Numbered from the stretch's first letter, positions 46,428-55,026 are shown. The stretch is 64,000 nucleotides of DNA from Ignavibacteriota bacterium (GCA_016716225.1 JADJWT010000001.1:2924501-2988500); one strand, 5' to 3'. The notes: generated by a model from the sequence alone, not told the origin. Program-made: numbers and translations.

Positions 46428-47282
46428 ATGAAAAAAATATTATCAATTTTTATCACAGTATTTTTATTTGCTAATGTTAACAAATCTTTTGCTCAATGTT
46501 CAGATGCCGGAGTTTGTCAACTTAGCTTTGAGCATGAAGAATCTAATAAAAACTATAATGTTGGAGTTTCTTACTCTTTCGGATCAAGCGGTAAGGATGA
46601 TGATGTAAAATTTCATTCCGCCAAGTTAAACTTTTTCTATCAACCATTTCGCAATACAAAATTAACAGTAATACTACCTTATAATATGCAATCCGGACCA
46701 TTAGGTGATGTAAGTGGAATAGGCGATTTAATTTTAAGTTTTACCCAAAATATTTTTAGTGATAGAATCCAATCAGCTTCTTTTACCTTTGGCGGAAAAA
46801 TTGCAACCGGTGACGATAATAAAAAAAAATTACCTCAGATTTATCAAAGTGGATTAGGTACTAATGATTTGTTGCTTGGATTAAATTACTCAAATAGAAA
46901 TGTTATGCTGGGATTAGGTTACCAAGTTGCCGGAAATAGAAATGATAATTCCGTTACACGCTTAGAACGCGGTGATGATTTTATTGTAAGAGGAAGTTAC
47001 ATTTTTGAGTTTGATAACTTTAATATTTCTCCGCAATTATTATTGATTAAGAGAATTGGTAAATCGAGTGTTTTAGATTTAACAGCTGCTGAAGAAAAAT
47101 TTATTGAGTTGGAAGATAGTGATCAACTTCAAATTAACTTTCTTGTAAATACCGATTATGAAATTAATAAAGATATGATTATAACAGCAGAAATTGCATT
47201 TCCATTTCTAAAAAGAGAAATAAATGTTGATGGTTTAACCAGAGCTTTTTCTGTTGGGATTGGAGTGAATTATTTATTCTAA
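46428..47282 (+). CDS. Putative outer-membrane beta-barrel protein
   Basis: Signal peptide (cleavage after KSFAQ), a short Cys pair (CSDAGVC), then alternating amphipathic strands: KLNFFYQPFRNTKLTVILPY, SASFTFGGKIATGDDNK, MLGLGYQVAGNRND and a last strand AFSVGIGVNYLF ending in Phe. That final aromatic residue is the usual outer-membrane insertion signal. It resembles small barrels annotated as 'transporter' or MetA-like, but I cannot name a substrate. It stands alone between yjbQ and a WYL regulator. Confidence 0.7.
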   Translation: MKKILSIFITVFLFANVNKSFAQCSDAGVCQLSFEHEESNKNYNVGVSYSFGSSGKDDDVKFHSAKLNFFYQPFRNTKLTVILPYNMQSGPLGDVSGIGDLILSFTQNIFSDRIQSASFTFGGKIATGDDNKKKLPQIYQSGLGTNDLLLGLNYSNRNVMLGLGYQVAGNRNDNSVTRLERGDDFIVRGSYIFEFDNFNISPQLLLIKRIGKSSVLDLTAAEEKFIELEDSDQLQINFLVNTDYEINKDMIITAEIAFPFLKREINVDGLTRAFSVGIGVNYLF

Positions 47283-47425
47283 ATATTTACACAATTCATA
47301 TAATTTTATAATTCCGGTTGCTGTGCACTCCACCGTCAAACATGTTTATCGAAGTTTAACGGAATCTCAATATTAGATAACCCAACAATAACTTCGTTAT
47401 ATAAAATTCAAAAAATAGGCAATCT

Positions 47426-48379
47426 ATGCGCATAGACAGAATGCTTGCGATAACTGTAATTCTTTTAAATCAAGATAGAATCTCTGCCAGAGAATTAGCC
47501 AATAGATTTGAAGTTTCGGTAAGAACAATATACAGAGACGTAGATGCAATAAGTATGGCGGGAATTCCAATTACATCTTACTCCGGCAAGCAAGGCGGAT
47601 TTGGAATTATAGATAGTTTTAAACTCGATCGTCAATTACTTACGATGAAAGACCTTCTATCAATTCTATCTGCTCTCAAAGGAATAAATGTAACTTTGGA
47701 AGATAAGGAACTTGATTCGGCAATTGAAAAAATTACATGTTTAATTCCGGATAACAAAACACATTTGCTTGAAGATCATATGCAGCATATCTCAATTGAT
47801 ATTCTTCCTTGGGGATATCAAAAAACTCAACAAAAATATTTGAAATGTATTCACAATTCAATAACTGAAAATAAATTAATTGAGTTTCAATATGAAAATT
47901 CAAAAGGGGAAATTAGAAAAAGAAAAGTTGAACCAATGACATTAATATTTAAAGGTTATGCATGGTATTTATTTTCCTACTGTCTTTTCCGTAATGATTA
48001 TCGCTTGTTCCGTTTATCTAGAATAAAAAATGTTGATATTTTAGATGAAACCTTTGTAAGAAAAGCAAAAACATACAAAGAGTATTTTAAGGAATCTTAT
48101 CAATCAGCAAAGTTAGTAGATGTTGTTTTAAAATTTTCCAATAAGGTTAAGCAAAAAGTAATTGAGTATTTCGGAGAAGAAAGAGCGGTTATTCAAGAAG
48201 ATGGAAATATTATAGTAAAGTTTACATATCCTGAGGATGATTATATTTATTCAATGATATTAGGATTTGAAGAGCATGTAGAATTGATTGAACCATATAA
48301 TATGAGAATGAAATTAAAAGAAAAAACAGAAAAAATTTTAAGTAATTACAAACATGACATAATGGTGTCAAAATCTTGA
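47426..48379 (+). CDS. WYL-domain transcriptional regulator (YafY type)
   Basis: N-terminal winged helix: RISARELANRFEVSVRTIYRDVDAI. A WYL domain covers about residues 140-215 with KLIEFQYENSKGEIRKRKVEP and the W-Y-L-like KGYAWYLFSYC, and a WCX-type C-terminal domain follows. WYL regulators sense a small ligand or nucleic acid and act as repressors or activators. The end of the gene overlaps a palindrome that recurs before the DinB-like gene; the two genes downstream are therefore likely targets. The 143 bases upstream contain a degenerate repeat (TTCCGG...CGGAATCT) but no gene. Confidence 0.9.
   Translation: MRIDRMLAITVILLNQDRISARELANRFEVSVRTIYRDVDAISMAGIPITSYSGKQGGFGIIDSFKLDRQLLTMKDLLSILSALKGINVTLEDKELDSAIEKITCLIPDNKTHLLEDHMQHISIDILPWGYQKTQQKYLKCIHNSITENKLIEFQYENSKGEIRKRKVEPMTLIFKGYAWYLFSYCLFRNDYRLFRLSRIKNVDILDETFVRKAKTYKEYFKESYQSAKLVDVVLKFSNKVKQKVIEYFGEERAVIQEDGNIIVKFTYPEDDYIYSMILGFEEHVELIEPYNMRMKLKEKTEKILSNYKHDIMVSKS
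48355..48370. promoter_or_regulatory. Operator-like palindrome, copy 1 (TGACAT-AATG-GTGTCA)
   Basis: This six-four-six palindrome with one mismatch lies in the last codons of the WYL regulator gene, 50 bases before the GyrI-like gene. It is the near twin of the site at 49057-49072, and the central AATG is the same in both. A possible TATAAT lies at 48394-48399, downstream of it. Confidence 0.6.
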
Positions 48380-48420
48380 TATATATTTTATTATATAATT
48401 GAACAATTTGAGGAATAACC

Positions 48421-49059
48421 ATGAAACATGAATGGAGGAAAAAAGAAAAAGAATTTTACCTACCAAAGAATAAACCTGAAAATATTCAAATTCCGGAATT
48501 TAAATTTTTCACCATCGAAGGAAAGGGAAATCCGAACAGTGAAAAATTTTCAAATTATATTGAAGTATTGTATTCACTTTCTTATGCAGTAAAAATGAGC
48601 TATAAAAAAGGGATTGAACCGACTAATTATTTCCATTATACAGTTTATCCGCTTGAAGGAATTTGGGATATAAGTGAAAATGCAAAACAAAATTTTAATG
48701 GTAAAATTGATAAAGACGAACTTCTATTTAAATTAATGATAAGACAACCGGATTTTGTTAATGAAGAATTTGCAATGATAATTTTGGAAGAAACGAAAAA
48801 GAAAAAAACAAATGAACTTTTGAATAATATAAAATATGAAAAAATTAATGATGACAATTCCGTTCAAATGATGCATTTAGGCAGTTATGATAATGAAGCA
48901 GACAGTTTTAAAAGAATGGAAGATTTTGCTGCAGCAAACAATCTTAAAAGAGTATCAAAAGTTCATAGAGAAATATATTTAACGGATCCACGAAAAACCT
49001 TACCTGAAAAATTAAAAACAGTATTAAGATTTAAAGTTGAAAAAATTATTAAAACATGA
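48421..49059 (+). CDS. GyrI-like small-molecule-binding protein
   Basis: 212 residues matching the GyrI-like (AraC effector-binding, SOUL/BBD type) family: PEFKFFTIEGKGNPNSEKF, FHYTVYPLEGIWDISENA, YEKINDDNSVQMMHLGSYDNEA and the final RKTLPEKLKTVLRFKVE. The family binds small molecules in a cleft between two pseudo-repeats. GAGGA lies seven bases before the ATG. It sits between a WYL regulator and a DinB-like gene, and palindromes precede both this gene and the next, which suggests one regulon. Confidence 0.87.
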   Translation: MKHEWRKKEKEFYLPKNKPENIQIPEFKFFTIEGKGNPNSEKFSNYIEVLYSLSYAVKMSYKKGIEPTNYFHYTVYPLEGIWDISENAKQNFNGKIDKDELLFKLMIRQPDFVNEEFAMIILEETKKKKTNELLNNIKYEKINDDNSVQMMHLGSYDNEADSFKRMEDFAAANNLKRVSKVHREIYLTDPRKTLPEKLKTVLRFKVEKIIKT

Positions 49060-49072
49060 CACAATGGTGTCA
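49057..49072. promoter_or_regulatory. Operator-like palindrome, copy 2 (TGACAC-AATG-GTGTCA)
   Basis: A perfect six-pair palindrome. Its first three bases are the stop codon of the GyrI-like gene, and it lies 50 bases before the DinB-like gene. Same centre, spacing and distance to the next start codon as copy 1, so a shared regulator, probably the WYL protein, is likely. Confidence 0.65.
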
Positions 49073-49122
49073 CGGCCATAATTTATTTTTGAAAATCACT
49101 TTTAACAAAATGAGGAGTTATA

Positions 49123-49590
49123 ATGAAAGAAGGATTAATTTATGAATTGGAATCCCAAAAAAATTTTTTCTTAAAAACAGTTGAATGTTTAGATGAAAAT
49201 GATTCATCATTTAAACCGCAAGAAGAAATGTACACCGTTGCTCAACATGTTGGACATACAGCAGAAACAATTGATTGGTTTTTTGATGGTGTTTTTGGTG
49301 AAAACGGATTTAATATGAATTTTGAAAATTATGCAGAATACATGAAAAAGTATAAATCATTTGATGAAGCAATTCAGTTATTAAATGATGCAACAGCAAG
49401 AGCAATAGAAAAAATTAAAAGTTTATCGGAAGCAGAATTAATGGAACCAATTACCGGAGAAGTTATGAAAGGCGCACCCAAAATGGCAGTAGTTGGCGGA
49501 ATTACAGATCATACTGCACATCACAGAGGAGCATTGGCGGTTTATGCTCGCTTATTAAATAAAGTTCCCCAAATGCCTTACGGCGGTTAA
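49123..49590 (+). CDS. DinB/YfiT-family putative metal-dependent protein
   Basis: 155 residues in a four-helix bundle. The metal-ligand His residues are in VAQHVGHTAETIDWF (His near residue 46) and in ITDHTAHHRGALAVYAR (two His near 131-135). This family is named after B. subtilis DinB and is unrelated to the DinB polymerase at 53735. Members are thiol transferases or hydrolases; the substrate here is unknown. A good GAGGAG precedes the ATG by six bases. An operator-like palindrome is 50 bases upstream. Confidence 0.88.
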   Translation: MKEGLIYELESQKNFFLKTVECLDENDSSFKPQEEMYTVAQHVGHTAETIDWFFDGVFGENGFNMNFENYAEYMKKYKSFDEAIQLLNDATARAIEKIKSLSEAELMEPITGEVMKGAPKMAVVGGITDHTAHHRGALAVYARLLNKVPQMPYGG

Positions 49591-49601
49591 TTCTTTTTTC
49601 A

Positions 49602-49711
49602 TTCCGGTTCCGTCATCCGTTAGTTAACGGAGGCGGATACCGGAATCTTAAAAACTAAAAATCATTTATCATTTCCGCTCGTCACTGAGCTTGCCGAAGT
49701 GAAAGCGGGAA
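49602..49711. repeat. Two intergenic hairpin repeats (REP-like)
   Basis: The first hairpin spans 49602-49645: TTCCGGT pairs with ACCGGAA, with an inner CCGTTA/TAACGG stem. The second spans 49672-49711: TTCCGCT pairs with AGCGGGA, with an inner CACT/AGTG around GAGCTTGCCGA. Both are more GC-rich than their surroundings. They look like mobile intergenic repeats, and two REP-associated transposase genes occur a few kilobases downstream. Confidence 0.5.
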
Positions 49712-49776
49712 TATATTTACTTTTGATATTGTTGTATTCTAAATTAAGTTAGTGCCTCAAAAATTATTTATAAAAT

Positions 49777-50649
49777 ATGCAAACCCCAAAACTCTACGTT
49801 GGTACAGCCGGCTGGTCTTATAAAGATTGGGTGCCAAACTTTTATCCATGCGAGCAATCAAAAGAACTTAGCTGGCTTACATATTATTCGCGTTACTTTA
49901 ATATGGTGGAAGTTAACTCAACTTACTATACATATTTAGCTCCGGGAATTGTTAATGGCTGGCTTCGACAAACAGAAAATGCGGATGAATTTTTATTTAC
50001 CATAAAACTTCATCAAGATTTTACACACAAAAGACAATACGGGGATGAACAAATAAAAGCAGTTCAACAAAATCTTAATATTCTAAAAAATGCAGAACGT
50101 TTTGGCGGATTGCTGCTTCAGTTTCCGTACTCGTTTGATTTTAATGATGCCAACATTGATTATTTACGTGAGTTAATACATAAATTTGAAGTTTACGAGA
50201 AATTTGTTGAAGTAAGACACAAATCTTGGAATAACAAAAATGCAAAGACAATAACTTTCTGCACAATTGATCAGCCGCAAATTGGCGAAGCAATTGAGTT
50301 TAAACCAATTGTGGGAAACAATTCTGCATATATTCGTTTTCACGGAAGGAATGAAGAAGCATGGAGAAAGTCATTAGGTAATTTCGGCAAGAAACAAAGT
50401 TACGAAGAACAAAGCGCACGTTATGAATATTTATATTCTCCGGGAGAGTTAGCAGAAATTGATCAAAAATTAAAAGAAGTTTATGATAAAGTAAAAAAAG
50501 TTTTTGTCGTTATGAATAACCATCCGCATGGAGATGCAGTTGCAAATGCATTTGAACTTCTTCACCTTTTGAAAGAAAGAGCAAAAATTAAAATGCCGCC
50601 TACAATTGTAAAAGCTTACCCGAGGTTAAGAGATATTGTTGCAAACTAA
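49777..50649 (+). CDS. DUF72 (YecE-type) TIM-barrel protein
   Basis: 290 residues. Family blocks: YVGTAGWSYKDWVPNFYP at the start, FNMVEVNSTYYTYL, FLFTIKLHQDFTHKR, GGLLLQFPYSF, FVEVRHKSW, SAYIRFHGRNEEAW and VFVVMNNHPHGDAVANAFEL at the end. The fold is a TIM barrel with some likeness to endonuclease IV and isomerases. No activity is established. It is intact, and has no clear functional link to its neighbours. Confidence 0.92.
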   Translation: MQTPKLYVGTAGWSYKDWVPNFYPCEQSKELSWLTYYSRYFNMVEVNSTYYTYLAPGIVNGWLRQTENADEFLFTIKLHQDFTHKRQYGDEQIKAVQQNLNILKNAERFGGLLLQFPYSFDFNDANIDYLRELIHKFEVYEKFVEVRHKSWNNKNAKTITFCTIDQPQIGEAIEFKPIVGNNSAYIRFHGRNEEAWRKSLGNFGKKQSYEEQSARYEYLYSPGELAEIDQKLKEVYDKVKKVFVVMNNHPHGDAVANAFELLHLLKERAKIKMPPTIVKAYPRLRDIVAN

Positions 50650-50717
50650 TTTTTATTAAAATATACTCAATTGTTATAAGTTGAATTTGAATTATCTAAG
50701 TAAAGTTTCTTATTTTA

Positions 50718-51833
50718 ATGTATAATAAATTGAGAGATGTTATGGCAAACAATGACTTTTTTATTGAACCTTTTGATGACGGGACAAAAGTTAAACTTGC
50801 CGTATTCAAAGAATATTTAAGAGAATGGTTACCAACATTTACAAAAGGCAATGAAGTTAGTTGGAAAGAAATTTATATTTATGATTTTTTTGCTGGGGGT
50901 GGTAAAGACTCTGAAGGAAATTATGGTAGTTCTTCAATTATTATAAATGAATTAAAAAATTATTATGATGCTATAATTGAAAGAAAAATAAAAATTAATG
51001 TTTTATTTAATGATATTAATAGTAAACGAATTGATGAATTAAGAGAATTTGTTAATTCCATAGAGCCGAATGCCCCGTATAATATTACTTATTATAATAA
51101 AGATTTTAGGGCTTTGTTTGAAGACTTATATAGCGAAATAATTCTTAAGAAAGATACTCCTAGATTAATGTTTATTGATCAGTTTGGAATTAAGAATGTA
51201 ACAAATGATTTGTTCATACAACTCACTTATTTAAAGCGAACAGATTTTTTGTTTTTTATATCATCATCATTTGTTAGAAGATTTAGTGAAAACAATGAGT
51301 TTACAAAGTATTTGAGTATAAATAAAGAAACATTTATTGACTCGGAACCTTTACACAGTCATAGAATCATTTGTAATTATTATAAAAATTTAATTGGTAA
51401 TAGAGAATATTTTATAGCTCCATTTTCTATCAAAAAGGGATCAAATATTTATGGTTTAATATTTGGATCTTCTCATTCATTAGGTATAGAAAAATTTTTA
51501 AGAGTTGGTTGGGGGATAAACCCTACTACAGGAGACGCAAACTTTAATATTGATGAAGAATTAATTGCTGATGGTATTTTTTCATTATTTTCTGATGATA
51601 ACAAGCCCAAAAAGTTAAAATATTTTGAAAGTATTTTGAAAGAAAAAATTATAAATAAATCTCTTTCTACAAATAAACAAATTTATTATTTTGCTTTTGA
51701 TTATGAATGTCTTCCTAAACATGCCAATGTAGTAATAAAGCAATTAATTAAAGATAATGTGATTAGACCTATTAAAATGGCTTCACAGAGGATTCATAAA
51801 TTAAAAGAAGAAAAAATTGAAATTATATCATGA
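50718..51833 (+). CDS. tcmP: Three-Cys-motif partner protein TcmP
   Basis: 371 residues. The start NDFFIEPFDDGTKVKLAVFKEYL matches TcmP proteins, which always accompany a three-Cys-motif (DUF5131/Gp37-Gp68) gene. A Rossmann-like motif YIYDFFAGGGKDSEG and an acid strand RLMFIDQFGIK suggest a methyltransferase-like fold, which is inferred. It overlaps the DUF5131 gene by four bases (ATGA), so the two are translationally coupled. The alternative ATG at 50742 has GAGAG five bases before it and begins exactly at the conserved part, so it may be the true start. Confidence 0.88.
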   Translation: MYNKLRDVMANNDFFIEPFDDGTKVKLAVFKEYLREWLPTFTKGNEVSWKEIYIYDFFAGGGKDSEGNYGSSSIIINELKNYYDAIIERKIKINVLFNDINSKRIDELREFVNSIEPNAPYNITYYNKDFRALFEDLYSEIILKKDTPRLMFIDQFGIKNVTNDLFIQLTYLKRTDFLFFISSSFVRRFSENNEFTKYLSINKETFIDSEPLHSHRIICNYYKNLIGNREYFIAPFSIKKGSNIYGLIFGSSHSLGIEKFLRVGWGINPTTGDANFNIDEELIADGIFSLFSDDNKPKKLKYFESILKEKIINKSLSTNKQIYYFAFDYECLPKHANVVIKQLIKDNVIRPIKMASQRIHKLKEEKIEIIS

Positions 51834-52564
51834 AAAAAACTAAAATTGAATGGACGGAAGAAACTTGGAATCCCACAATAGGATGTACAAAAGTTAGTGC
51901 TGGCTGTAAATTCTGTTATGCAGAAACAATGGCAAATCGCTTACAAGCAATGGGAACTTCCGGTTATGAAAATGGATTTAAGTTTTCTTTAATGCCGGAA
52001 AGACTTGAACAGCCTTTCAAAAAGAAAAAGCCGACAAAATATTTTGTAAACTCTATGAGCGATTTATTCCATGAAGAAATTCCCAAAGAATTTTTAGATA
52101 AAATATTTGATGTAATTGAAAAAACACCTCAGCATATTTATCAAATTTTAACTAAACGTGATAAAAGAATGTTAGAGTATTTTCAAAATAAATCTGTACC
52201 TAAAAATGTTTGGCTTGGCGTTACCTCGGAAAATAGAAAAGACGGTTTGCCAAGAATTGATATTTTACGTAAAATAAATGCTTCTGTTAAATTTCTTTCA
52301 ATTGAACCACTTCTAGAAGATTTAGGCAAAATAAATCTTAAAGGAATTAATTGGGTAATTGTAGGAGGCGAAAGCGGATACAAAGCGCGACCAATGAAAG
52401 AAGAATGGGCAATTAATATTAAAGATCAATGTGAAAAAGCAAATGTGCCGTTTTTCTTTAAGCAATGGGGAACTTGGGGTGCAGATGAAATCAAAAGAAA
52501 TAAGAAAGCAAACGGAAGAAAACTTCAAGGAAAACTTTGGGAAGATTATCCCAAAGTTGCCTAA
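51830..52564 (+). CDS. DUF5131/phage Gp37-Gp68 family three-Cys-motif protein
   Basis: 244 residues. The N-terminus has IEWTEETWNPTIGCTK and the three-Cys cluster GCTKVSAGCKFCYAE (Cys 19, 26, 29), a C-x6-C-x2-C arrangement like an iron-sulfur radical SAM-type site. Further blocks are FVNSMSDLFHEEIP, QILTKRDKRM, WLGVTSENR, FLSIEPLLEDLG, WVIVGGESGYKARP and FFKQWGTWG. The family occurs in phages and bacteria; its substrate is unknown. The obligate partner gene tcmP is just upstream. Confidence 0.92.
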   Translation: MKKTKIEWTEETWNPTIGCTKVSAGCKFCYAETMANRLQAMGTSGYENGFKFSLMPERLEQPFKKKKPTKYFVNSMSDLFHEEIPKEFLDKIFDVIEKTPQHIYQILTKRDKRMLEYFQNKSVPKNVWLGVTSENRKDGLPRIDILRKINASVKFLSIEPLLEDLGKINLKGINWVIVGGESGYKARPMKEEWAINIKDQCEKANVPFFFKQWGTWGADEIKRNKKANGRKLQGKLWEDYPKVA

Positions 52565-52750
52565 CTCATCAAAGAATACGAACTAAGCAATTTTTTATAT
52601 TTATTTTGATAATATCAAAATTCAAAATAAATTATTGTAAATTAATGCAAATCTAATTAGTTTAAAATTATATAAATTCATTTAAGGGGGAATTATTAAT
52701 GATTAGATTGCCATTTATCGGCATATTTATAAAACAAACGGAGAGAGAAA

Positions 52751-53002
52751 ATGAAAATCAACAGAATGAACCCTTATAATGGTAACAGTAAAACTGCTGC
52801 TTTTTTCGATTTGGAAACGGATGAAGGAATTGTAATTAAAGGTTTTACTTTGGTAAAAAGTTCAAACGGACTTTTTGCAAGCGCCCCGAGTGAGAAAGGA
52901 AAAGATGGAAAATATTACGATAAAGTTTTGCTAACGAATGAATTAAAAAATCAGTTGAATGATATTGCTGTTTCACATTATAACAATCTCCAAAATAATT
53001 AA
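52751..53002 (+). CDS. spoVG: SpoVG-family protein
   Basis: 83 residues. NSKTAAFFDLETDEGIVIKGFTLVKSSNG followed by LFASAPSEKGKDGKYYDKVL (shown here as two parts of one stretch) matches SpoVG: a strand pair with a conserved I-x-G/D-x-x-L-x-x-x-x-G-x-F core and the P-S-x-K-x-x-D-G-x-Y/F loop. SpoVG proteins are small nucleic-acid-binding regulators in Firmicutes and spirochetes. The role in this phylum is not known. CGGAGAGAG lies before the ATG. The 186 bases upstream show no gene. Confidence 0.8.
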   Translation: MKINRMNPYNGNSKTAAFFDLETDEGIVIKGFTLVKSSNGLFASAPSEKGKDGKYYDKVLLTNELKNQLNDIAVSHYNNLQNN

Positions 53003-53015
53003 ATTATTCTCAATG

Positions 53016-53082
53016 CCTCGACTTTGTTCAACATAAATTAATTTCATCCCGAGTTCGTCTACTTATAGACGGGAAGTCGAGG
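53016..53082. repeat. Nested hairpin upstream of the first REP-associated transposase
   Basis: CCTCGACTT (53016-53024) pairs with AAGTCGAGG (53074-53082). Inside, CCC plus GTCT (53048-53060) pairs with AGACGGG (53067-53073). It lies 42 bases before a REP-associated transposase gene, the usual place for a REP element. The arms differ in sequence from those around the second transposase gene. Confidence 0.6.
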
Positions 53083-53123
53083 ATATTATATTGAATTTTA
53101 CATTTCTTTTATTGCTTAGTTAA

Positions 53124-53656
53124 ATGTCTGAAAAATATCTGAATAAATATCGTATTTCATCAGCAAGATTTGGTTCTTGGAATTATGCACAAAACGGATA
53201 TTATTTTGTAACAATTTGTACAGATAGAAAAGAAAAATATTTTGGCGAAATTATAAATTCAGAAATTTCATTAAGTAGAATAGGAAAGATTGTTGAAAAA
53301 TATTGGAAAGAAATCCCGCAACATTATCCATTTGTTAGTTTGGATGCGTTTATTATTATGCCAAACCACATTCATGGAATAATAATAATTGATAAAACTG
53401 TAGAGACGCAAAATTTTGCGTCTGTACAACATGATGATAATGTTAATAAATTTGGTCCGCAGTCTCAGAATTTAGGAGCTATAATCAGAGGATTTAAAGC
53501 TGCTGTTAAAAATATGCAGTTATTAATGGTATTCAATTTTCTTGGCAACCAAGATTTTATGATCGTATCATAAGAAATAAACGTGAATTATTTAACATCA
53601 GAAAATATATTATCTACAACCAGAACAAATGGGAAGATGACGAATATTTTTTATAA
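53124..53656 (+). pseudogene. REP-associated tyrosine transposase (RAYT), one frameshift near the end
   Basis: Y1-type transposase of the RAYT kind: YYFVTICTDRKEKYFGEI, the HxH metal motif in IIMPNHIHGI (His 82 and 84), and NLGAIIRGFKAAVKN. The frame then goes wrong and ends at 53573. In another frame the rest of the family sequence follows: FSWQPRFYDRIIRNKRELFN and NQNKWEDDEYF, ending at 53656. The likely catalytic Tyr is in RFYDRII. One A missing from the run at 53508-53512 explains the shift. The protein is otherwise complete. Confidence 0.8.
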
Positions 53657-53734
53657 TTAATTTTTATTTTTTCCTTTTTGCTTCTTTGTTTGACGTTTCA
53701 CTTTTCACATTTCACATTTCATTTTTAACTATTC

Positions 53735-54925
53735 ATGCGCACAATATTTCATTTAGATCTTGATTCATTTTTTGTTTCCGTAGAAAGAATACTTAATCCT
53801 TCATTAATTGGTAAACCGGTTATTGTTGGTGCCGATCCTCAATACGGAAGAGGAGTTGTTGCAGCTTGTTCTTACGAATCAAGAAAATATGGGGTGCATT
53901 CCGGAATGCCGATTAAACAAGCTTACCAGCTTTGTCCCAAAGGAATTTATATCAATGGAAGTCATGGTGAATACAGCCAATATTCAAGGGCGGTTAAGCG
54001 GATTTTGGAAAATTATGCTCCATTAATTGAGCAAGCTTCGGTTGATGAATTTTATATGGATTTTACCGGCACAAAAAATATTTATGGTTCAATGTATATG
54101 CTGGCAGTTAAAATCCAAAAGGAAATTGAAGCTAAACTTCAGCTGCCAAGTTCAATTGGAATTGGAAGCAACAAAACAATTGCAAAAATTTGTTCTGATT
54201 ATGCAAAACCAAAAGGTGTAACTTATATTGTACCGGGAATGGAAAAGGAATTTTTATCGCCTCTTCCAATTGAAACAATTCCTGGTGTGGGAAAAAAAAC
54301 TCTACCGGACTTGCATTTAAAAGGAATTTATAAAATTGGCGATATTACAAAACTTTCGGAAGATTATTTGATTGCGGCGTTTGGTAAATACGGCTCGGTA
54401 CTTTGGAAAAAAGCCAACGGTGAAGGAAGTGAATTTCTCAATCCGCCAAGTGAAAGAAAAAGTGTTTCAAAAGAAAGAACTTATGGCAAAGATGAAAATA
54501 ATAGAAAGGAAGTTGAGCAGACACTTTTTAAACTATCCGGACAAGTAAGCCAATTAGTGCGCAATAACAATTGGCAAACATCTACAATCAGCATTAAGTT
54601 GCGATATTCCGATTTTGTAACTTTAACACGTGCAAAAACAATAAAGTCAACTGATGATGATAAAATAATTTATGAAACTGCTTTAAAACTTTTACACAAA
54701 GCAGATACGCGAAGAGTAAGTATTCGTTTAATAGGAATTCATCTTACCAATTTTAATGAATTTGCCGAACAAGAAGAAATTTTTGAAAACGAAGAAATCA
54801 AAAGAAAAAAAATGTTTAGAGCAGTTACAAAAATTCGTGATAAATTTGGTTATGCTTCAATTCAATTAGGTGGGATTTTAACAAAGAAAAGAAACGTAGA
54901 AGCTCATTATTTTGGGATGAGGTAG
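53735..54925 (+). CDS. dinB: DNA polymerase IV (Y family)
   Basis: 396 residues with active-site carboxylates intact: FHLDLDSFF (Asp 8) and ASVDEFYMD (Asp 104, Glu 105). Other blocks are VVAACSYESRKYGV, GIGSNKTIAKICSDYAKPKG and the helix-hairpin-helix IPGVGKKTLPDLHLKGI. The little-finger domain follows, and a possible weak clamp-binding motif is QEEIF. It bypasses damaged bases. Because catalytic residues are present it is Pol IV and not the inactive ImuB type. It is followed at about 55.6 kb by a DnaE-type gene, as in SOS mutagenesis cassettes, but a transposase unit now lies in between. The 78 bases upstream have short TTTCAC repeats and no obvious SOS palindrome. Confidence 0.93.
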   Translation: MRTIFHLDLDSFFVSVERILNPSLIGKPVIVGADPQYGRGVVAACSYESRKYGVHSGMPIKQAYQLCPKGIYINGSHGEYSQYSRAVKRILENYAPLIEQASVDEFYMDFTGTKNIYGSMYMLAVKIQKEIEAKLQLPSSIGIGSNKTIAKICSDYAKPKGVTYIVPGMEKEFLSPLPIETIPGVGKKTLPDLHLKGIYKIGDITKLSEDYLIAAFGKYGSVLWKKANGEGSEFLNPPSERKSVSKERTYGKDENNRKEVEQTLFKLSGQVSQLVRNNNWQTSTISIKLRYSDFVTLTRAKTIKSTDDDKIIYETALKLLHKADTRRVSIRLIGIHLTNFNEFAEQEEIFENEEIKRKKMFRAVTKIRDKFGYASIQLGGILTKKRNVEAHYFGMR

Positions 54926-54954
54926 AAATAAATAATAAACAAATATTTTAAAAC

Positions 54955-55020
54955 GTAGCCTCAGGCTTTAGCCTGAGGAAAATATTTACAAATATTCCGC
55001 AAGCTAAAGCTTGCGTCTAC
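54955..55020. repeat. REP unit, left copy (two hairpins)
   Basis: Hairpin one is CCTCAGGC-TTTA-GCCTGAGG (54959-54978). Hairpin two is CGCAAGCT-AA-AGCTTGCG (54998-55015). GTAG at 54955 and CTAC at 55017 form the outer edges. The same two hairpins in the same order lie after the transposase gene at 55534-55598. Confidence 0.8.
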
Positions 55021-55026
55021 AGAAAA

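Noticed and set aside
49123..49590. Second DNA polymerase called DinB
   Set aside because: The DinB/YfiT name refers to a four-helix metal-binding family; no polymerase motif is present.
53690..53730. CRISPR-like TTTCAC repeats before dinB
   Set aside because: They are three or four adjacent seven-to-ten-base repeats without spacers; simple AT-rich repetition.
53735..54925. ImuB of an imuA-imuB-dnaE2 cassette
   Set aside because: The catalytic Asp and Glu residues are present, unlike in ImuB, and no ImuA-like RecA-fold gene is next to it.
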